46,987 nt of DNA from CAZVUW01 sp964629825 (GCA_964629825.1 CAZVUW010000012.1:1-46987), one strand, 5' to 3'; positions 27,560-37,008 are shown, counted from the stretch's first letter. Numbers and translations: made by a program. The notes: generated by a model from the letters alone, not told the origin.

Positions 27560-28843
27560 ATGCCCGAGCTGACGCACGCCGACGTGGTGGTGGTCGGCGC
27601 CGGCCCCGGAGGCTCGGCCGCCGCGCACTTCCTTGCCAGCGCCGGGCGGGACGTCGTCCTGATCGAGAAGGAGTCCTTCCCGCGCGACAAGGTGTGTGGC
27701 GACGGCCTCACGCCGCGGGCCGTCCGGGCCCTGCAGCTGCTCGGCCTCGACGAGGAGGCGGAGGGGATCCCCGAGGGCTGGGCGCGCCAGTCCGGGCTGC
27801 GGATGTACGGCGGGGGAGTGGTGCTCGAGCTGCCGTGGCCGGAGCTGGAGGACTTCCCGAGCCACTCGCTGACCGCCACCCGCGCCCTGTTCGACCACAC
27901 CCTGGCCAAGCACGCGGTCAAGTCGGGTGCGCAGCTGTGGGAGCAGACCGAGGTGACCGGCCCGGTGTGGCTCACGTCCAGCCAGCAGCGCGTAGCGGGC
28001 GTCACCTACAAGCGCGCCGACGGGGCTGAGGGCGTCATCCGCGCGCCGGTGACGATCGTGGCGGACGGCGCCTCGTCGCGCTTCGCGGTCGCCCTCGGGC
28101 TCCACCGCGACCCCCGGCGGCCCATGAGCGTGGCGATGAGAGCCTATTACCGCAGCCCGCGCTCGCAGATGGACATGATCGAGGGCTTCCTCGAGATGCG
28201 CACGCGGGGAACCGGGACCGCCGACGCCCAGGGGGAGCTGCTCCCCGGCTACGGCTGGATCTTCCCGCTGGACGACGGCACCGTGAACGTCGGCTGGGGG
28301 CTGCTGGACTCCTCGCGGCACTTCCGCTCGACCAACTACCGCAAGGTCCTGGACGACTGGGTCGCCGGCTTCCCGCAGGAGTGGGGCATCACGGCCGACA
28401 CCCGCATCGGGCGTCCGCGCAGCTCGGGGCTGCCGATGGGCCACAACCGGCGCCCGCACGTCTACAAGGGCGCGCTGCTGGTCGGCGATGCCGGCGGCAT
28501 GGTCAACCCCTTCAACGGCGAGGGCATCAGCTACGCCATCGAGGCCGCGCAGATGGCCGCGCAGGCGGCCGACGACGCGCTGCGCCTGCGCTCCGACGCC
28601 GCACTGGGCGGCTATGCCGAGGCGGTCGCGGATGCCTGGGGCGGCTACTACACCCTCGGGCGGGTGTTCGTGGACCTCATGGGCAACCCGACGGTGATGC
28701 GGCTGTGCACCGAGCTGGGCATGCCGCGCCGTCGGCTGATGCAGTTCGTCTTCCGCACCATGGCGCATCTGGTCGATCGGCGCAGCAAGGACGCCACCGA
28801 CCGCATAATCAACGCGCTGTCTGCGGCGGTGCCGGCGGCATGA
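27560..28843 (+). CDS. menJ: Geranylgeranyl-reductase-family flavoprotein, MenJ-like menaquinone reductase
   Basis: The product has 427 residues from ATG 27560, placed by GGAGG 4 bases upstream. The FAD-binding loop GAGPGG (13-18), CGDGLTPRAV (46-55) with its conserved Cys, and the second FAD motif GDAGGMVNPFNGEGISYA are present. The family reduces prenyl-chain double bonds. In mycobacteria MenJ reduces one isoprene unit of menaquinone and lies near menG and a polyprenyl synthase gene. The similar neighbourhood (menG before, nuo after) supports that role here. Reduction of other polyprenyl lipids remains possible. A frame extending upstream would run through the promoter and was rejected. Confidence 0.85.
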   Translation: MPELTHADVVVVGAGPGGSAAAHFLASAGRDVVLIEKESFPRDKVCGDGLTPRAVRALQLLGLDEEAEGIPEGWARQSGLRMYGGGVVLELPWPELEDFPSHSLTATRALFDHTLAKHAVKSGAQLWEQTEVTGPVWLTSSQQRVAGVTYKRADGAEGVIRAPVTIVADGASSRFAVALGLHRDPRRPMSVAMRAYYRSPRSQMDMIEGFLEMRTRGTGTADAQGELLPGYGWIFPLDDGTVNVGWGLLDSSRHFRSTNYRKVLDDWVAGFPQEWGITADTRIGRPRSSGLPMGHNRRPHVYKGALLVGDAGGMVNPFNGEGISYAIEAAQMAAQAADDALRLRSDAALGGYAEAVADAWGGYYTLGRVFVDLMGNPTVMRLCTELGMPRRRLMQFVFRTMAHLVDRRSKDATDRIINALSAAVPAA

Positions 28844-28874
28844 GCGCCGGGCGGTGGTCGGCGTGCGCGGCTGT

Positions 28875-28904
28875 TTGTAGCGGCGTGGGGCCTCCCCGTA
28901 GGCT
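28875..28904 (+). promoter_or_regulatory. Candidate internal promoter for nuoA
   Basis: TTGTAG (28875-28880) and TAGGCT (28899-28904) are spaced by 18 bases in the 127-base gap between menJ and nuoA. No Rex-type site was seen here, so this promoter could give redox-independent expression of complex I. Confidence 0.4.
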
Positions 28905-28970
28905 TGCCGTGCCCGGCCGCAGCCGCGGCCGCGTCGTGTCGGGCAGCCAGCGATCGCAGGAGGGTGCACC

Positions 28971-29336
28971 GTGCTAGCTGACTACCTGCCGCTTCTGGTG
29001 CTCTTCGTGCTGGCGGCGGGCTTCGTCGGCGTGTCCATGCTGGTCTCGAGCAGGCTGGGCCCGCGCAACCCGAACCCCGCCAAGCAGGCCCCATACGAGT
29101 CCGGCATCATCCCCGACCCGGCGACCGACGTGCGCGGGACCCGCTTCCCGATCCGCTTCTACCTGGTCGCGATGCTGTTCATCATCTTCGACGTGGAGGC
29201 CGTGTTCCTCTACCCCTGGGCGGTGAGCCTGCGGGACCTCGGCTGGTTCGGGTTCTGGGAGATGGCGATCTTCATCCTCCTCCTGTTCGAGAGCTACTAC
29301 TACGTGCTGAAGAAGGGAGGCCTGGATTGGGACTAG
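28971..29336 (+). CDS. nuoA: NuoA: complex I membrane subunit
   Basis: The product has 121 residues and three membrane helices, the normal NuoA size. The conserved loop PYESGIIPDP and the helix-2 motif FHRFYLVAMLFIIFDVEAVFLYPW-like sequence (here FPIRFYLVA then FIIFDVEAVFLYPW) identify it. The Glu of DVEAVF is a conserved membrane carboxylate. GTG 28971 has a strong AGGAGGGTG. It is the first of fourteen nuo genes in canonical order and overlaps nuoB by 10 bases. NuoA forms part of the quinone-site module with NuoH and NuoJ. Confidence 0.95.
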   Translation: MLADYLPLLVLFVLAAGFVGVSMLVSSRLGPRNPNPAKQAPYESGIIPDPATDVRGTRFPIRFYLVAMLFIIFDVEAVFLYPWAVSLRDLGWFGFWEMAIFILLLFESYYYVLKKGGLDWD

Positions 29337-29953
29337 AGACACGGCTTCCTGACGGCATCCTGCTCACCAGCGTCGAGAAGTTCCTCGGCTGGTCGCGCGC
29401 CGGCTCGCTGTGGCCGGCCACCTTCGGCCTGGCCTGCTGCGCGATCGAGATGATGACCACCGGCGCCGCCAACTACGACCTGGCGCGGTTCGGCATGGAG
29501 GTCTTCCGCGGCTCGCCGCGGCAGTCCGACCTGATGATCGTCGCCGGGCGCGTGAGCCAGAAGATGGCCCCGGTCGTGCGCAACCTCTACGACCAGATGG
29601 CGGACCCCAAGTGGGTCATCGCGATGGGCGTGTGCGCCTCCTCGGGCGGCATGTTCAACAACTACGCGATCGTGCAGGGCGTCGACCACATCGTGCCGGT
29701 GGACATGTACCTGCCGGGCTGCCCGCCGCGGCCCGAGATGCTGATGGACGGGATCCTCAAGCTGCACGACAAGATCCGCAACGAGCAGCTGGTGGAGCGC
29801 CCGCGCAAGGGCGAGTCCATGGAGGAGTTCCGCGCCCGCACCGGCTGGACCCCGCCGGTCGACGACCTCGTCCCGGGACCCGGGACGTTGCGGCGGCCCG
29901 GCGACCAGGGTGCACCGCCCTCTTCGACGACCACCGGAGAGCGCTCCTCATGA
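29327..29953 (+). CDS. nuoB: NuoB: complex I subunit holding cluster N2
   Basis: The product has 208 residues. N2 ligands are the adjacent pair C37-C38 (GLACCAIEMM), C103 (GVCASSGG) and C132 (PGCPPRPE). Translation starts at TTG 29327, set by GGGAGG 6 bases upstream and by overlap with the nuoA end. The core ends at about residue 155; the remaining 50 residues are a charged then Pro/Gly/Ser-rich tail. N2 hands electrons to menaquinone at the NuoB/NuoD/NuoH interface. Its stop overlaps nuoC by 4 bases. Confidence 0.95.
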   Translation: MGLETRLPDGILLTSVEKFLGWSRAGSLWPATFGLACCAIEMMTTGAANYDLARFGMEVFRGSPRQSDLMIVAGRVSQKMAPVVRNLYDQMADPKWVIAMGVCASSGGMFNNYAIVQGVDHIVPVDMYLPGCPPRPEMLMDGILKLHDKIRNEQLVERPRKGESMEEFRARTGWTPPVDDLVPGPGTLRRPGDQGAPPSSTTTGERSS

Positions 29954-30597
29954 GCAAGGACGACAACCCGAACGTGACGCAGGGGGAGCAGGCCGACCTC
30001 ATCGACGCCGACCTCGCCGTCCAGCTCGATGAGCGTCTGGCCGCCGTGCGTGACCGCATCGTCGCGGCGTTCGAGGACGCCGAGCTCGTCGTCAGCGGCT
30101 TCCGCGGCGAGCTGACCCTCGACGTGCCGCCGGAGCGGCTCATCGATGTCCTGACCTTCTGCCGCGACGACGAGGATGTCCGCTGCGAGCTGCTGAGCGA
30201 CCTCTCGGGCGTGCACTGGCCGGGCGGGAAGCAGGAGGTCGTCGCGCAGGAGACCACCGGCTGGCCCACCTACACCGAGGTCCGCGAGGGGCGCATCTTC
30301 GTCAACTACCTCCTGACGTCGATCACGCACAACCACCGCTTCCGGATCCGGACCTCGGTGTCGGACGAGAATCCGGTGCTGCCGACGGCGGAGAACGTGT
30401 ACCGCTCGGCTCACATCATGGAGCGGGAGGTCTACGACTTCTTCGGGGTGCGCTTCGAGGGCCACTCCAACCTGAAGCGCATCGAGATGCCAGAGGACTG
30501 GGTCGGCCACCCGCAGCGCAAGGACTACCCCCTGGGCGGAGTCGATGTCATGTACAAGGGCGCGACCGTACCGCCGCCGAGCGAGCGGAGGTATTGA
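29950..30597 (+). CDS. nuoC: NuoC: complex I 30-kDa subunit
   Basis: The product has 215 residues. After an acidic N-terminus of about 30 residues, the 30-kDa domain runs to the end. It contains LLSDLSGVHWPG, the signature HIMEREVYDFFGVRFEGH and LKRIEMPEDWVGHPQRKDYPLGG. It is not fused to NuoD, unlike E. coli NuoCD. NuoC lies on the peripheral arm beside NuoD. ATG 29950 overlaps the nuoB stop, and the next gene starts directly after its TGA. Confidence 0.95.
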   Translation: MSKDDNPNVTQGEQADLIDADLAVQLDERLAAVRDRIVAAFEDAELVVSGFRGELTLDVPPERLIDVLTFCRDDEDVRCELLSDLSGVHWPGGKQEVVAQETTGWPTYTEVREGRIFVNYLLTSITHNHRFRIRTSVSDENPVLPTAENVYRSAHIMEREVYDFFGVRFEGHSNLKRIEMPEDWVGHPQRKDYPLGGVDVMYKGATVPPPSERRY

Positions 30598-32076
30598 GTG
30601 AGCGACTCAAGTAGCGAACGCGGTAGTCGCCCGGATATGAGCGACGACAGGACTGTTCCGCCGGAGGACGTGACCATCCCTCCGGAGGGTGACGCCACCC
30701 CGTCCGCGGACGAGGATCTCACGCTGCCTCCCGAGGGGACCCCGGGCGAGGAGACCTCCGAAGAGACGCCCGCCCGCCGCCCCGACGGCGAGCTGGCCGC
30801 GCGCCACGAGTACACCGTCGTGGGTGGGGAGTGGCAGAACCTCCCCGACGCGGTCGAAGACGACCTCATGATCATCAACATGGGGCCGCAGCACCCGTCG
30901 ACGCACGGCGTGCTCCGCATGGTGCTGACGCTCGACGGCGAGACGGTCCTCGACAACGAGCCCGTGATCGGCTACCTGCACACGGGCATCGAGAAGAACC
31001 TCGAGTACCGCCCCTGGGTGCAGGGCGTGACCTTCGTCACGCGGATGGACTACCTGGCGCCGCTCTTCAACGAGCTCGGGTACTGCCTGGCGGTCGAGAA
31101 GCTGCTCGGCATCACCGACGAGATCCCCGAGCGGGCCAACGCGATCCGCGTCGCGATGACGGAGCTGAACCGGGTGGCCAGCCACATGGTCTGGGTCGCC
31201 ACCTCCGGCATGGAGCTCGGCTCGACCACGGCGATGATCTTCGGCTTCCGCGAGCGCGAGCTGATCCTCGACATCTTCGAGGAGGTCACCGGGCTGCGGA
31301 TGAACCACGCCTACATCCGCCCCGGCGGCGTCTCGGTCGACGTGCCGCACGACTTCGTGGAGCGCACCCGCGGGGTGATCAAGACCCTGCACAAGCGCAT
31401 CGACGAGCTCCACGACCTGCTGACCGAGAACCCGATCTGGATCGAGCGCAACAAGGGCATCGGCATCCTCACCGCCGAGGAGTGCCTGGACCTGGGCGTC
31501 ACCGGTCCGCTGCTGCGCTCGGCCGGCATCCCGCACGACCTCCGCAAGTCGAACCCGTACTGCGGAATCGACCGCTACGAGTTCGACGTGCCCACCTCCA
31601 CCGACGCGGACGCCTATGGGCGCTACCTCATCAAGATGGAGGAGATGCGCCAGTCGCTGCGGATCGTCGAGCAGGTCATCGACGACTTCCCGGACGGGCG
31701 CTACATGGTCGATGACCCGAAGATCGCCATGCCGAGCCAGCTCGGCCTCGGGCCCGACGGCATCGGCAACACCCAGGCGCACATCGACCGGATCATGGGC
31801 CAGTCGATGGAGGCGCTGATCCACCACTTCAAGCTGGTGACCGAGGGCTTCACCGTCCCCGAGGGCACGGTCTACACGGCGGTCGAGTCGCCCCGCGGCG
31901 AGCTCGGCTACCACGTCACCTCGAACGGCACCAACAAGCCCTATCGGGTGAAGGTCCGCGACCCCTCCTTCATCCACATCGGCGCGCTGGCGGCCTGCAC
32001 GCGGGGCCTGCAGATCGCCGACGTGATCGCCGCCGTGGCGAGCCTCGACCCGGTGATGGGAGGTGTGGACCGATGA
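30598..32076 (+). CDS. nuoD: NuoD: complex I 49-kDa subunit with acidic N-terminal extension
   Basis: The product has 492 residues, longer than compact NuoD proteins because residues 1 to about 70 form an Asp/Glu/Pro/Thr-rich extension (EDVTIPPEGDATPSADEDL). The core begins near YTVVGGEWQ and contains NMGPQHPSTHGVLR, with the quinone-site His, then GYLHTGIEKN and the closing DPVMGGVDR. GTG 30598 follows the nuoC stop with GGAGG (30587-30591) 6 bases upstream, so the extended start is supported; an inner ATG at 30637 lacks this. Its stop overlaps nuoE. It forms the menaquinone pocket with NuoB. Confidence 0.94.
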   Translation: MSDSSSERGSRPDMSDDRTVPPEDVTIPPEGDATPSADEDLTLPPEGTPGEETSEETPARRPDGELAARHEYTVVGGEWQNLPDAVEDDLMIINMGPQHPSTHGVLRMVLTLDGETVLDNEPVIGYLHTGIEKNLEYRPWVQGVTFVTRMDYLAPLFNELGYCLAVEKLLGITDEIPERANAIRVAMTELNRVASHMVWVATSGMELGSTTAMIFGFRERELILDIFEEVTGLRMNHAYIRPGGVSVDVPHDFVERTRGVIKTLHKRIDELHDLLTENPIWIERNKGIGILTAEECLDLGVTGPLLRSAGIPHDLRKSNPYCGIDRYEFDVPTSTDADAYGRYLIKMEEMRQSLRIVEQVIDDFPDGRYMVDDPKIAMPSQLGLGPDGIGNTQAHIDRIMGQSMEALIHHFKLVTEGFTVPEGTVYTAVESPRGELGYHVTSNGTNKPYRVKVRDPSFIHIGALAACTRGLQIADVIAAVASLDPVMGGVDR

Positions 32077-33110
32077 CGACAGCGGACAGCCGCGCTTTCA
32101 GCCCCGAGCTGCGCGCCAAGGCCGAGGAGCTGATCGGCCGCTACCCGGGCGCCCGCTCGGCTCTGCTGCCGCTGCTGCACCTCGTCCAGCATGTCGACGG
32201 CTACGTCTCGGATGCGGGGATCGCGGAGTGCGCGGAGCTCCTCGGCCTGACCAAGGCGGAGGTCAACGCGGTCGCGACCTTCTACACGATGTACAAGCGC
32301 GAGGAGATGGGGCGCCACCTGGTCAGCGTGTGCACCAACTTCTCGTGCAAGGTGCGCGGCGGCCAGGAGGTCTTCGACGCCCTGTCCGAGAAGCTCGGCG
32401 TGGGCCACAACGGCACCACCGCCGACGGCGCGATCACGCTCGAGCACGCCGAGTGCCTCGGCAACTGCGAGGGCGCCCCGGTCGTCACCGTCGACTACCT
32501 GAACTACGAGGGCCTGGACCCTGACGGCGCGAGCGCGCTGGTCGACGCCCTCATCGCCGGCGGCGAGCTGCCCCCGCCGACGCGCGGCTTCCCGCCGCCG
32601 GGCATCCGCGAGGTCTCGCACCGCCTGGCCGGGCTCGGCAGCGCGGACGCGCTGAGCAGCGGTCCGCCCACCAGCCACGCCCGCGCCGACGACGGCGCAG
32701 TCCCGACTCCCGAGTCGGGTCCGGGCGGCGACCAGGTGACCGTGGACGTGGCGCAGGCGCCGGAGTGGGAGGAGTCCCGCCGCGAGGACGAGCCCGAGCG
32801 TGAGGCCGAGCGCGCCGAGGCGCGGGAGGAGGTCCGCGAGGGCGGTCACGAGCCGTCCGAGGTCGAGGGCGAGTCCGGCTACACCGCGCGGGAGTTCCCC
32901 ACGGCCGAGCCGGACGGGGACACGCCGGCGGACAGCCAGGACGTGCGCGCCAGCGACCAGTCCGAGGGCACGACCTACGAGGAGCAGGTGGTGGAGCCTG
33001 AGGAGTCGGCCGCGGCCAGCGAGCCCACCGGGCCGGGAGCCGAGCCCGAACCCGACGGGGAGTCGGTCGCCGAGGACCGCCGCGAGGCCGAAGAGGGGGG
33101 CAGCCAGTGA
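32073..33110 (+). CDS. nuoE: NuoE: complex I [2Fe-2S] subunit with 165-residue acidic C-terminal tail
   Basis: The product has 345 residues, about twice the usual NuoE. The normal domain spans roughly 1-180, with N1a ligands C87, C92 (CTNFSC), C128 and C132 (CLGNC). From about residue 200 the sequence is low complexity and strongly acidic, with many Glu, Asp, Pro and Ser and few hydrophobics. No frameshift is needed: the frame runs straight to a GTGA overlap with nuoF. Codon use stays GC rich through the tail. The tail is probably disordered and cytoplasmic. Confidence 0.93.
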   Translation: MTTADSRAFSPELRAKAEELIGRYPGARSALLPLLHLVQHVDGYVSDAGIAECAELLGLTKAEVNAVATFYTMYKREEMGRHLVSVCTNFSCKVRGGQEVFDALSEKLGVGHNGTTADGAITLEHAECLGNCEGAPVVTVDYLNYEGLDPDGASALVDALIAGGELPPPTRGFPPPGIREVSHRLAGLGSADALSSGPPTSHARADDGAVPTPESGPGGDQVTVDVAQAPEWEESRREDEPEREAERAEAREEVREGGHEPSEVEGESGYTAREFPTAEPDGDTPADSQDVRASDQSEGTTYEEQVVEPEESAAASEPTGPGAEPEPDGESVAEDRREAEEGGSQ

Positions 33111-34447
33111 CCGAGCCGGTCAAGGTCCTCACGCAGCGCTACGACGTCGCCGACGCTCACACGCTGGCCGGCTACCTGCGGACCGGTGGCTACCGGGGCC
33201 TGCGCAAGGCCCTCGAGATGGCGCCCGCCGACATCATCACGATGGTGAAGGACTCCGGTCTGCGCGGGCGCGGCGGGGCCGGGTTCCCCACCGGGGTCAA
33301 GTGGAGCTTCGTGCCCCAGGACACCGGCAAGCCCGTGTACCTGGTGGTCAACGCCGACGAGAGCGAGCCGGGCACCTTCAAGGACCGCGAGCTGCTCGAG
33401 CGCGACCCGTTCCAGCTGCTCGAGGGCATGGCGATCGCGGGCCGGGCGCTGAACTCGCACCGCTCGTTCATCTACATCCGCGGCGAGTACCTGTGGCCGG
33501 GCATCCGCCTGCAGGACGCGATCGACGAGGCCTACCGCGAGGGCTACCTCGGCAAGGACATCCTCGGGTCCGGGTTCGACTTCGACGTCACCCTGCACTA
33601 CGGCGCCGGCGCCTACATCTGCGGTGAGGAGACGGCGCTGCTCGACTCGCTCGAGGGCCGCAGGGGTCAGCCGCGGCTGCGACCCCCCTTCCCGGCCGTG
33701 GCGGGCCTGTACGCCTGCCCGACCGTGGTCAACAACGTCGAGTCGATCGCCAACGTCAGCCACATCATCGACCGCGGCGTGGAGTGGTACCGCTCCATGG
33801 GCACCGAGCGCTCGCCGGGGCCGAAGCTGTTCTGCGTGTCCGGCGAGGTCGTGCGCCCCGGCAACTACGAGTGGCCGATGGGCACGCCGGCGCGGCAGAT
33901 CATCGAGGAGTCGTGCGGCGGCATGCTGCCGGGCCGCAAGCTCAAGTTCTGGGCGCCGGGCGGCTCGTCGACGCCGCTGCTGACGGCCGACCACATCGAC
34001 GTCCCGATGGACTTCGAGTCGGTCGCCGAGGCCGGGTCGCTGCTCGGCACGACCGCGATGATGATGTACTCGGACCGCACCAGCGTGGTCGACGCGGTCC
34101 TCAACTGGACCCGCTTCTACGAGCACGAGTCCTGCGGCAAGTGCACGCCCTGCCGGGAGGGCACCTTCTGGCTGTCGCAGATCCTCGAGCGCATCCTCAC
34201 CGGCAACGGCCGCTACGAGGACATCGACCTGCTCGACCAGGTCTGCGACAACATCTTCGGCCGGGCCTTCTGCGCCCTGGGCGACGGGGCGACCAGCTCG
34301 ATCAAGAGCTCGATCGCCTACTTCCGCCACGAGTACGAGTACCTCATCGAGCACCGGCGCCTGCCCGAGGGCATCGAGCCGCACGCCGGTGCGGTCACGA
34401 CCAACAGCGGTGACGATCGACCGTCCCAGGTGGTTTCGCTGACATGA
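33107..34447 (+). CDS. nuoF: NuoF: complex I NADH-binding FMN subunit
   Basis: The product has 446 residues. The FMN/NADH glycine loop is GRGGAGFPTG (54-63), the acidic substrate loop NADESEPGTFKDRE follows, and the N3 cluster ligands are C343, C346, C349 (ESCGKCTPCR) and C389 (FCALGD). AYICGEETALLDSLEG is also diagnostic. It takes hydride from NADH and passes electrons to N3. Translation starts at GTG 33107, overlapping the nuoE stop. Its stop overlaps the nuoG start. Confidence 0.96.
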   Translation: MTEPVKVLTQRYDVADAHTLAGYLRTGGYRGLRKALEMAPADIITMVKDSGLRGRGGAGFPTGVKWSFVPQDTGKPVYLVVNADESEPGTFKDRELLERDPFQLLEGMAIAGRALNSHRSFIYIRGEYLWPGIRLQDAIDEAYREGYLGKDILGSGFDFDVTLHYGAGAYICGEETALLDSLEGRRGQPRLRPPFPAVAGLYACPTVVNNVESIANVSHIIDRGVEWYRSMGTERSPGPKLFCVSGEVVRPGNYEWPMGTPARQIIEESCGGMLPGRKLKFWAPGGSSTPLLTADHIDVPMDFESVAEAGSLLGTTAMMMYSDRTSVVDAVLNWTRFYEHESCGKCTPCREGTFWLSQILERILTGNGRYEDIDLLDQVCDNIFGRAFCALGDGATSSIKSSIAYFRHEYEYLIEHRRLPEGIEPHAGAVTTNSGDDRPSQVVSLT

Positions 34448-37008
34448 CCTCGCCTGAAGCCTCGCTCCCCGTCAGCTCCAAGCGAGCGGCGGTCGGCCCC
34501 GTCGTCGTGACGGAGCGCTCCACCAGCGCGACCGCGCACATGCCCAAGACGGACGAGATGGTGAGCCTCACCATCGACGGCCGCCCGATCGATGTGCCCA
34601 AGGGCACGTTGATCATCCGCGCCGCCGAGGCCCTCGGCACCGTCATCCCGCGCTTCTGCGACCACCCGCTGCTCGACCCGGTGGCGGCCTGCCGCCAGTG
34701 CCTGGTCGAGGTCGAGGGGCAGCGCAAGCCGATGACGGCCTGCTCGACGACGGTCATGCCGGACATGGTCGTGCGGACCCAGCTGACCTCGGACATGGCC
34801 CGCAAGGCCCAGGAGGGCCAGCTCGAGTTCCTGCTGATCAACCACCCGCTGGACTGTCCGCAGTGCGACAAGGGTGGCGAGTGCCCGCTCCAGGACCAGA
34901 CCCTCGCCCACGGACCCCCCGACACGCGGATGATCGACCAGAAGCGGCGTTACGAGAAGCCGCTGCCGATCTCGTCGCTGATCGCGCTCGACCGCGAGCG
35001 CTGCGTCCTGTGCGCCCGCTGCACCCGCTTCTCGAAGGAGATCGCGGGCGAGCCCTTCATCGAGCTGTTCGAGCGCGGCGCCCTCGAGCAGGTCGCGATC
35101 TACGAGGACCAGCCCTACCACAACTACTTCTCCGGCAACATCACCCAGATCTGCCCGGTCGGGGCGCTGACCTCGACCTCGTACCGCTTCAACGCCCGGC
35201 CGTTCGACCTGCGGACGACGCCGAGCATCTGCAACCACTGCTCGGCGGGCTGCAACCTGCGCGTCGACACGCGGCGCGGGGAGATCCAGCGCCAGCTCGC
35301 GCGCGACAACATGGCCGTCAACGAGATGTGGACCTGCGACCGCGGCCGCTACGCGTTCGAATACGTCCACGCCGGTGAGCGGCTGCGCTTCCCGACCGTT
35401 CGCGGCGAGCGCGGCGGGCCCGAGCCGGCCAGCTGGCCCGCCGCCCTCCAGCGGGCGGCCGACGCCCTGAGCGCGGCCCTGGATGAGGGCGGACCCTCGA
35501 CGGTCGGCGTGCTCACCGGCGGACGCCTCACCGACGAGGACGCCTACGCAGTGTCGCGCTACGCCCGCGACGTGCTCGGCACCGACAACGTCGACTTCCG
35601 CCTGGCGCCGCGCACCGACGAGGAGCGGGATGTCCTGGCGGCCGTCTCGGGCACGCGCTCGGCCACCTACGAGGACGTCGAGAACGCCGACGTGGTCGTC
35701 GTCGCGGGGCTGGACGCCAAGGAGGAGGTCCCGATCCTCCACCTGCGTCTGCGCAAGGCCTGGCGCCGCAACCGGCTGAAGATCGTGGTCGTCGGCCCGT
35801 GGCTCGGCTCGCTCGACGGCATGGCCTGGCGCTGGATCCCCACCGGCGTGGGTGACGAGGGCCGCGTCCTGGCCGCGCTGGCGCGGCGCGACGGCTCCGT
35901 CCCGGGGCTGGAGGCCATCGACGAGGCGCTGGGCGCTAACCCCGGCGACGCCCGCGTGGTCGTGCTCGCCGGCGAGCGGCTGTCCACCTCGCCCGGGGCC
36001 CTGCGCGCCGCGGCGGCGCTGGCAGCCCAGCGCGGCGGCCGCTTCGCGTGGGTGCCGCGCCGCAACGGCGCACGCGGCGCCGTCGACGCCGGCCTGGTCC
36101 CGGGCCTGCTGCCCGGCGGCCGCACGCTGGCGGAGCCCGGACCGGTCGCGACGGTCTGGAACCGGCTGCCGCAGGGCCCGGGGATGGACGCCCGTCAGGT
36201 GCTGGAGGCCGCGGCCGACGGCCGGATCAAGGTCCTGCACCTCATCGGCGTCGACCCGGCGCGCGACTTCGAGGATCCCGCCCTGGCGCGCCGCGCGCTG
36301 GAGCGGGTGGACACCGTCATCGTCCAGGACCTGCTGCCGACCGAGACCAGCCGCTACGCCGACATCATCCTGCCGGCCGCCTCCGCGGCCGAGCGCGTCG
36401 GCAGCTTCACCACCTGGGAGGGCCGCCGGCAGCCGTTCGACCAGGCGGTGCCGGCGGAGGGCCTGGTCCAGAGGGACTGGGACATCCTGCGCCAGCTCGC
36501 CCGGGTCCTGGGGGTCGACCTCGGCTGGGAGACCGAGCAGGACGTCCGCCGCGAGGCCGCGCCGCTGATGGCGGCCGAGCACGACCCGGGCGCGGCCCTG
36601 GCCGCGGTCGCCGAGGGCCTGGACCCGGCGGCGCTCGGCGCCGGCCCGGCGGAGCTGGACGGCCAGCTCGACGCCCTGCTGGTCCCGACGCTGCTCGGCC
36701 AGAGCGAGATGCTGCTCGGCGCCAAGGAGCTGCTCGACACGGCTCCCGCGCCGGTGGCGCATGTGGCCGACTCCGACGCGCGCCGTCTGGGTCTGGTCGA
36801 CGGCGCCGCGACGGTGCTCAGCGGTCCCGGCGGGAGCGTCACGCTGCCGCTGCGCGTCAGCGCTGCGGTCGCTCCGGGCACGGTAGTGCTGCCGCGCGAC
36901 CCGCTGGGGGTTGACACCTCGATCCTCGCCGGCTCGCCCGGGCCGGACGAGACGGCCGCGCCGCTGCTGCGGCTCACGCTGCAGCCGGCCGGGGGTGGAG
37001 GCGCCTGA
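34444..37008 (+). CDS. nuoG: NuoG: complex I 75-kDa iron-sulfur subunit, with N7 site
   Basis: The product has 854 residues. Cluster ligands are N1b C72/C83/C86/C100, N4 H134/C138/C141/C147, N5 C187/C190/C193/C237, and the extra N7 site C263/C266/C270/C298 (CNHCSAGC ... WTCDRGR), which only some bacteria keep. A molybdopterin-oxidoreductase-like domain without obvious cofactor residues follows to about residue 700, then a C-terminal beta domain (LPLRVSAAVAPGTVVLP). An N-terminal stretch of about 38 residues precedes the ferredoxin fold; ATG 34444 is kept because it overlaps the nuoF stop. It passes electrons along the peripheral arm. Confidence 0.95.
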   Translation: MTSPEASLPVSSKRAAVGPVVVTERSTSATAHMPKTDEMVSLTIDGRPIDVPKGTLIIRAAEALGTVIPRFCDHPLLDPVAACRQCLVEVEGQRKPMTACSTTVMPDMVVRTQLTSDMARKAQEGQLEFLLINHPLDCPQCDKGGECPLQDQTLAHGPPDTRMIDQKRRYEKPLPISSLIALDRERCVLCARCTRFSKEIAGEPFIELFERGALEQVAIYEDQPYHNYFSGNITQICPVGALTSTSYRFNARPFDLRTTPSICNHCSAGCNLRVDTRRGEIQRQLARDNMAVNEMWTCDRGRYAFEYVHAGERLRFPTVRGERGGPEPASWPAALQRAADALSAALDEGGPSTVGVLTGGRLTDEDAYAVSRYARDVLGTDNVDFRLAPRTDEERDVLAAVSGTRSATYEDVENADVVVVAGLDAKEEVPILHLRLRKAWRRNRLKIVVVGPWLGSLDGMAWRWIPTGVGDEGRVLAALARRDGSVPGLEAIDEALGANPGDARVVVLAGERLSTSPGALRAAAALAAQRGGRFAWVPRRNGARGAVDAGLVPGLLPGGRTLAEPGPVATVWNRLPQGPGMDARQVLEAAADGRIKVLHLIGVDPARDFEDPALARRALERVDTVIVQDLLPTETSRYADIILPAASAAERVGSFTTWEGRRQPFDQAVPAEGLVQRDWDILRQLARVLGVDLGWETEQDVRREAAPLMAAEHDPGAALAAVAEGLDPAALGAGPAELDGQLDALLVPTLLGQSEMLLGAKELLDTAPAPVAHVADSDARRLGLVDGAATVLSGPGGSVTLPLRVSAAVAPGTVVLPRDPLGVDTSILAGSPGPDETAAPLLRLTLQPAGGGGA

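Noticed and set aside
34318..36762. Long reverse-strand open frame opposite nuoG, and similar ones at 11112-13721 and 40863-43286
   Set aside because: Each is antisense to a gene with clear motifs, has repetitive charged composition and no ribosome site; treated as GC-driven shadows.
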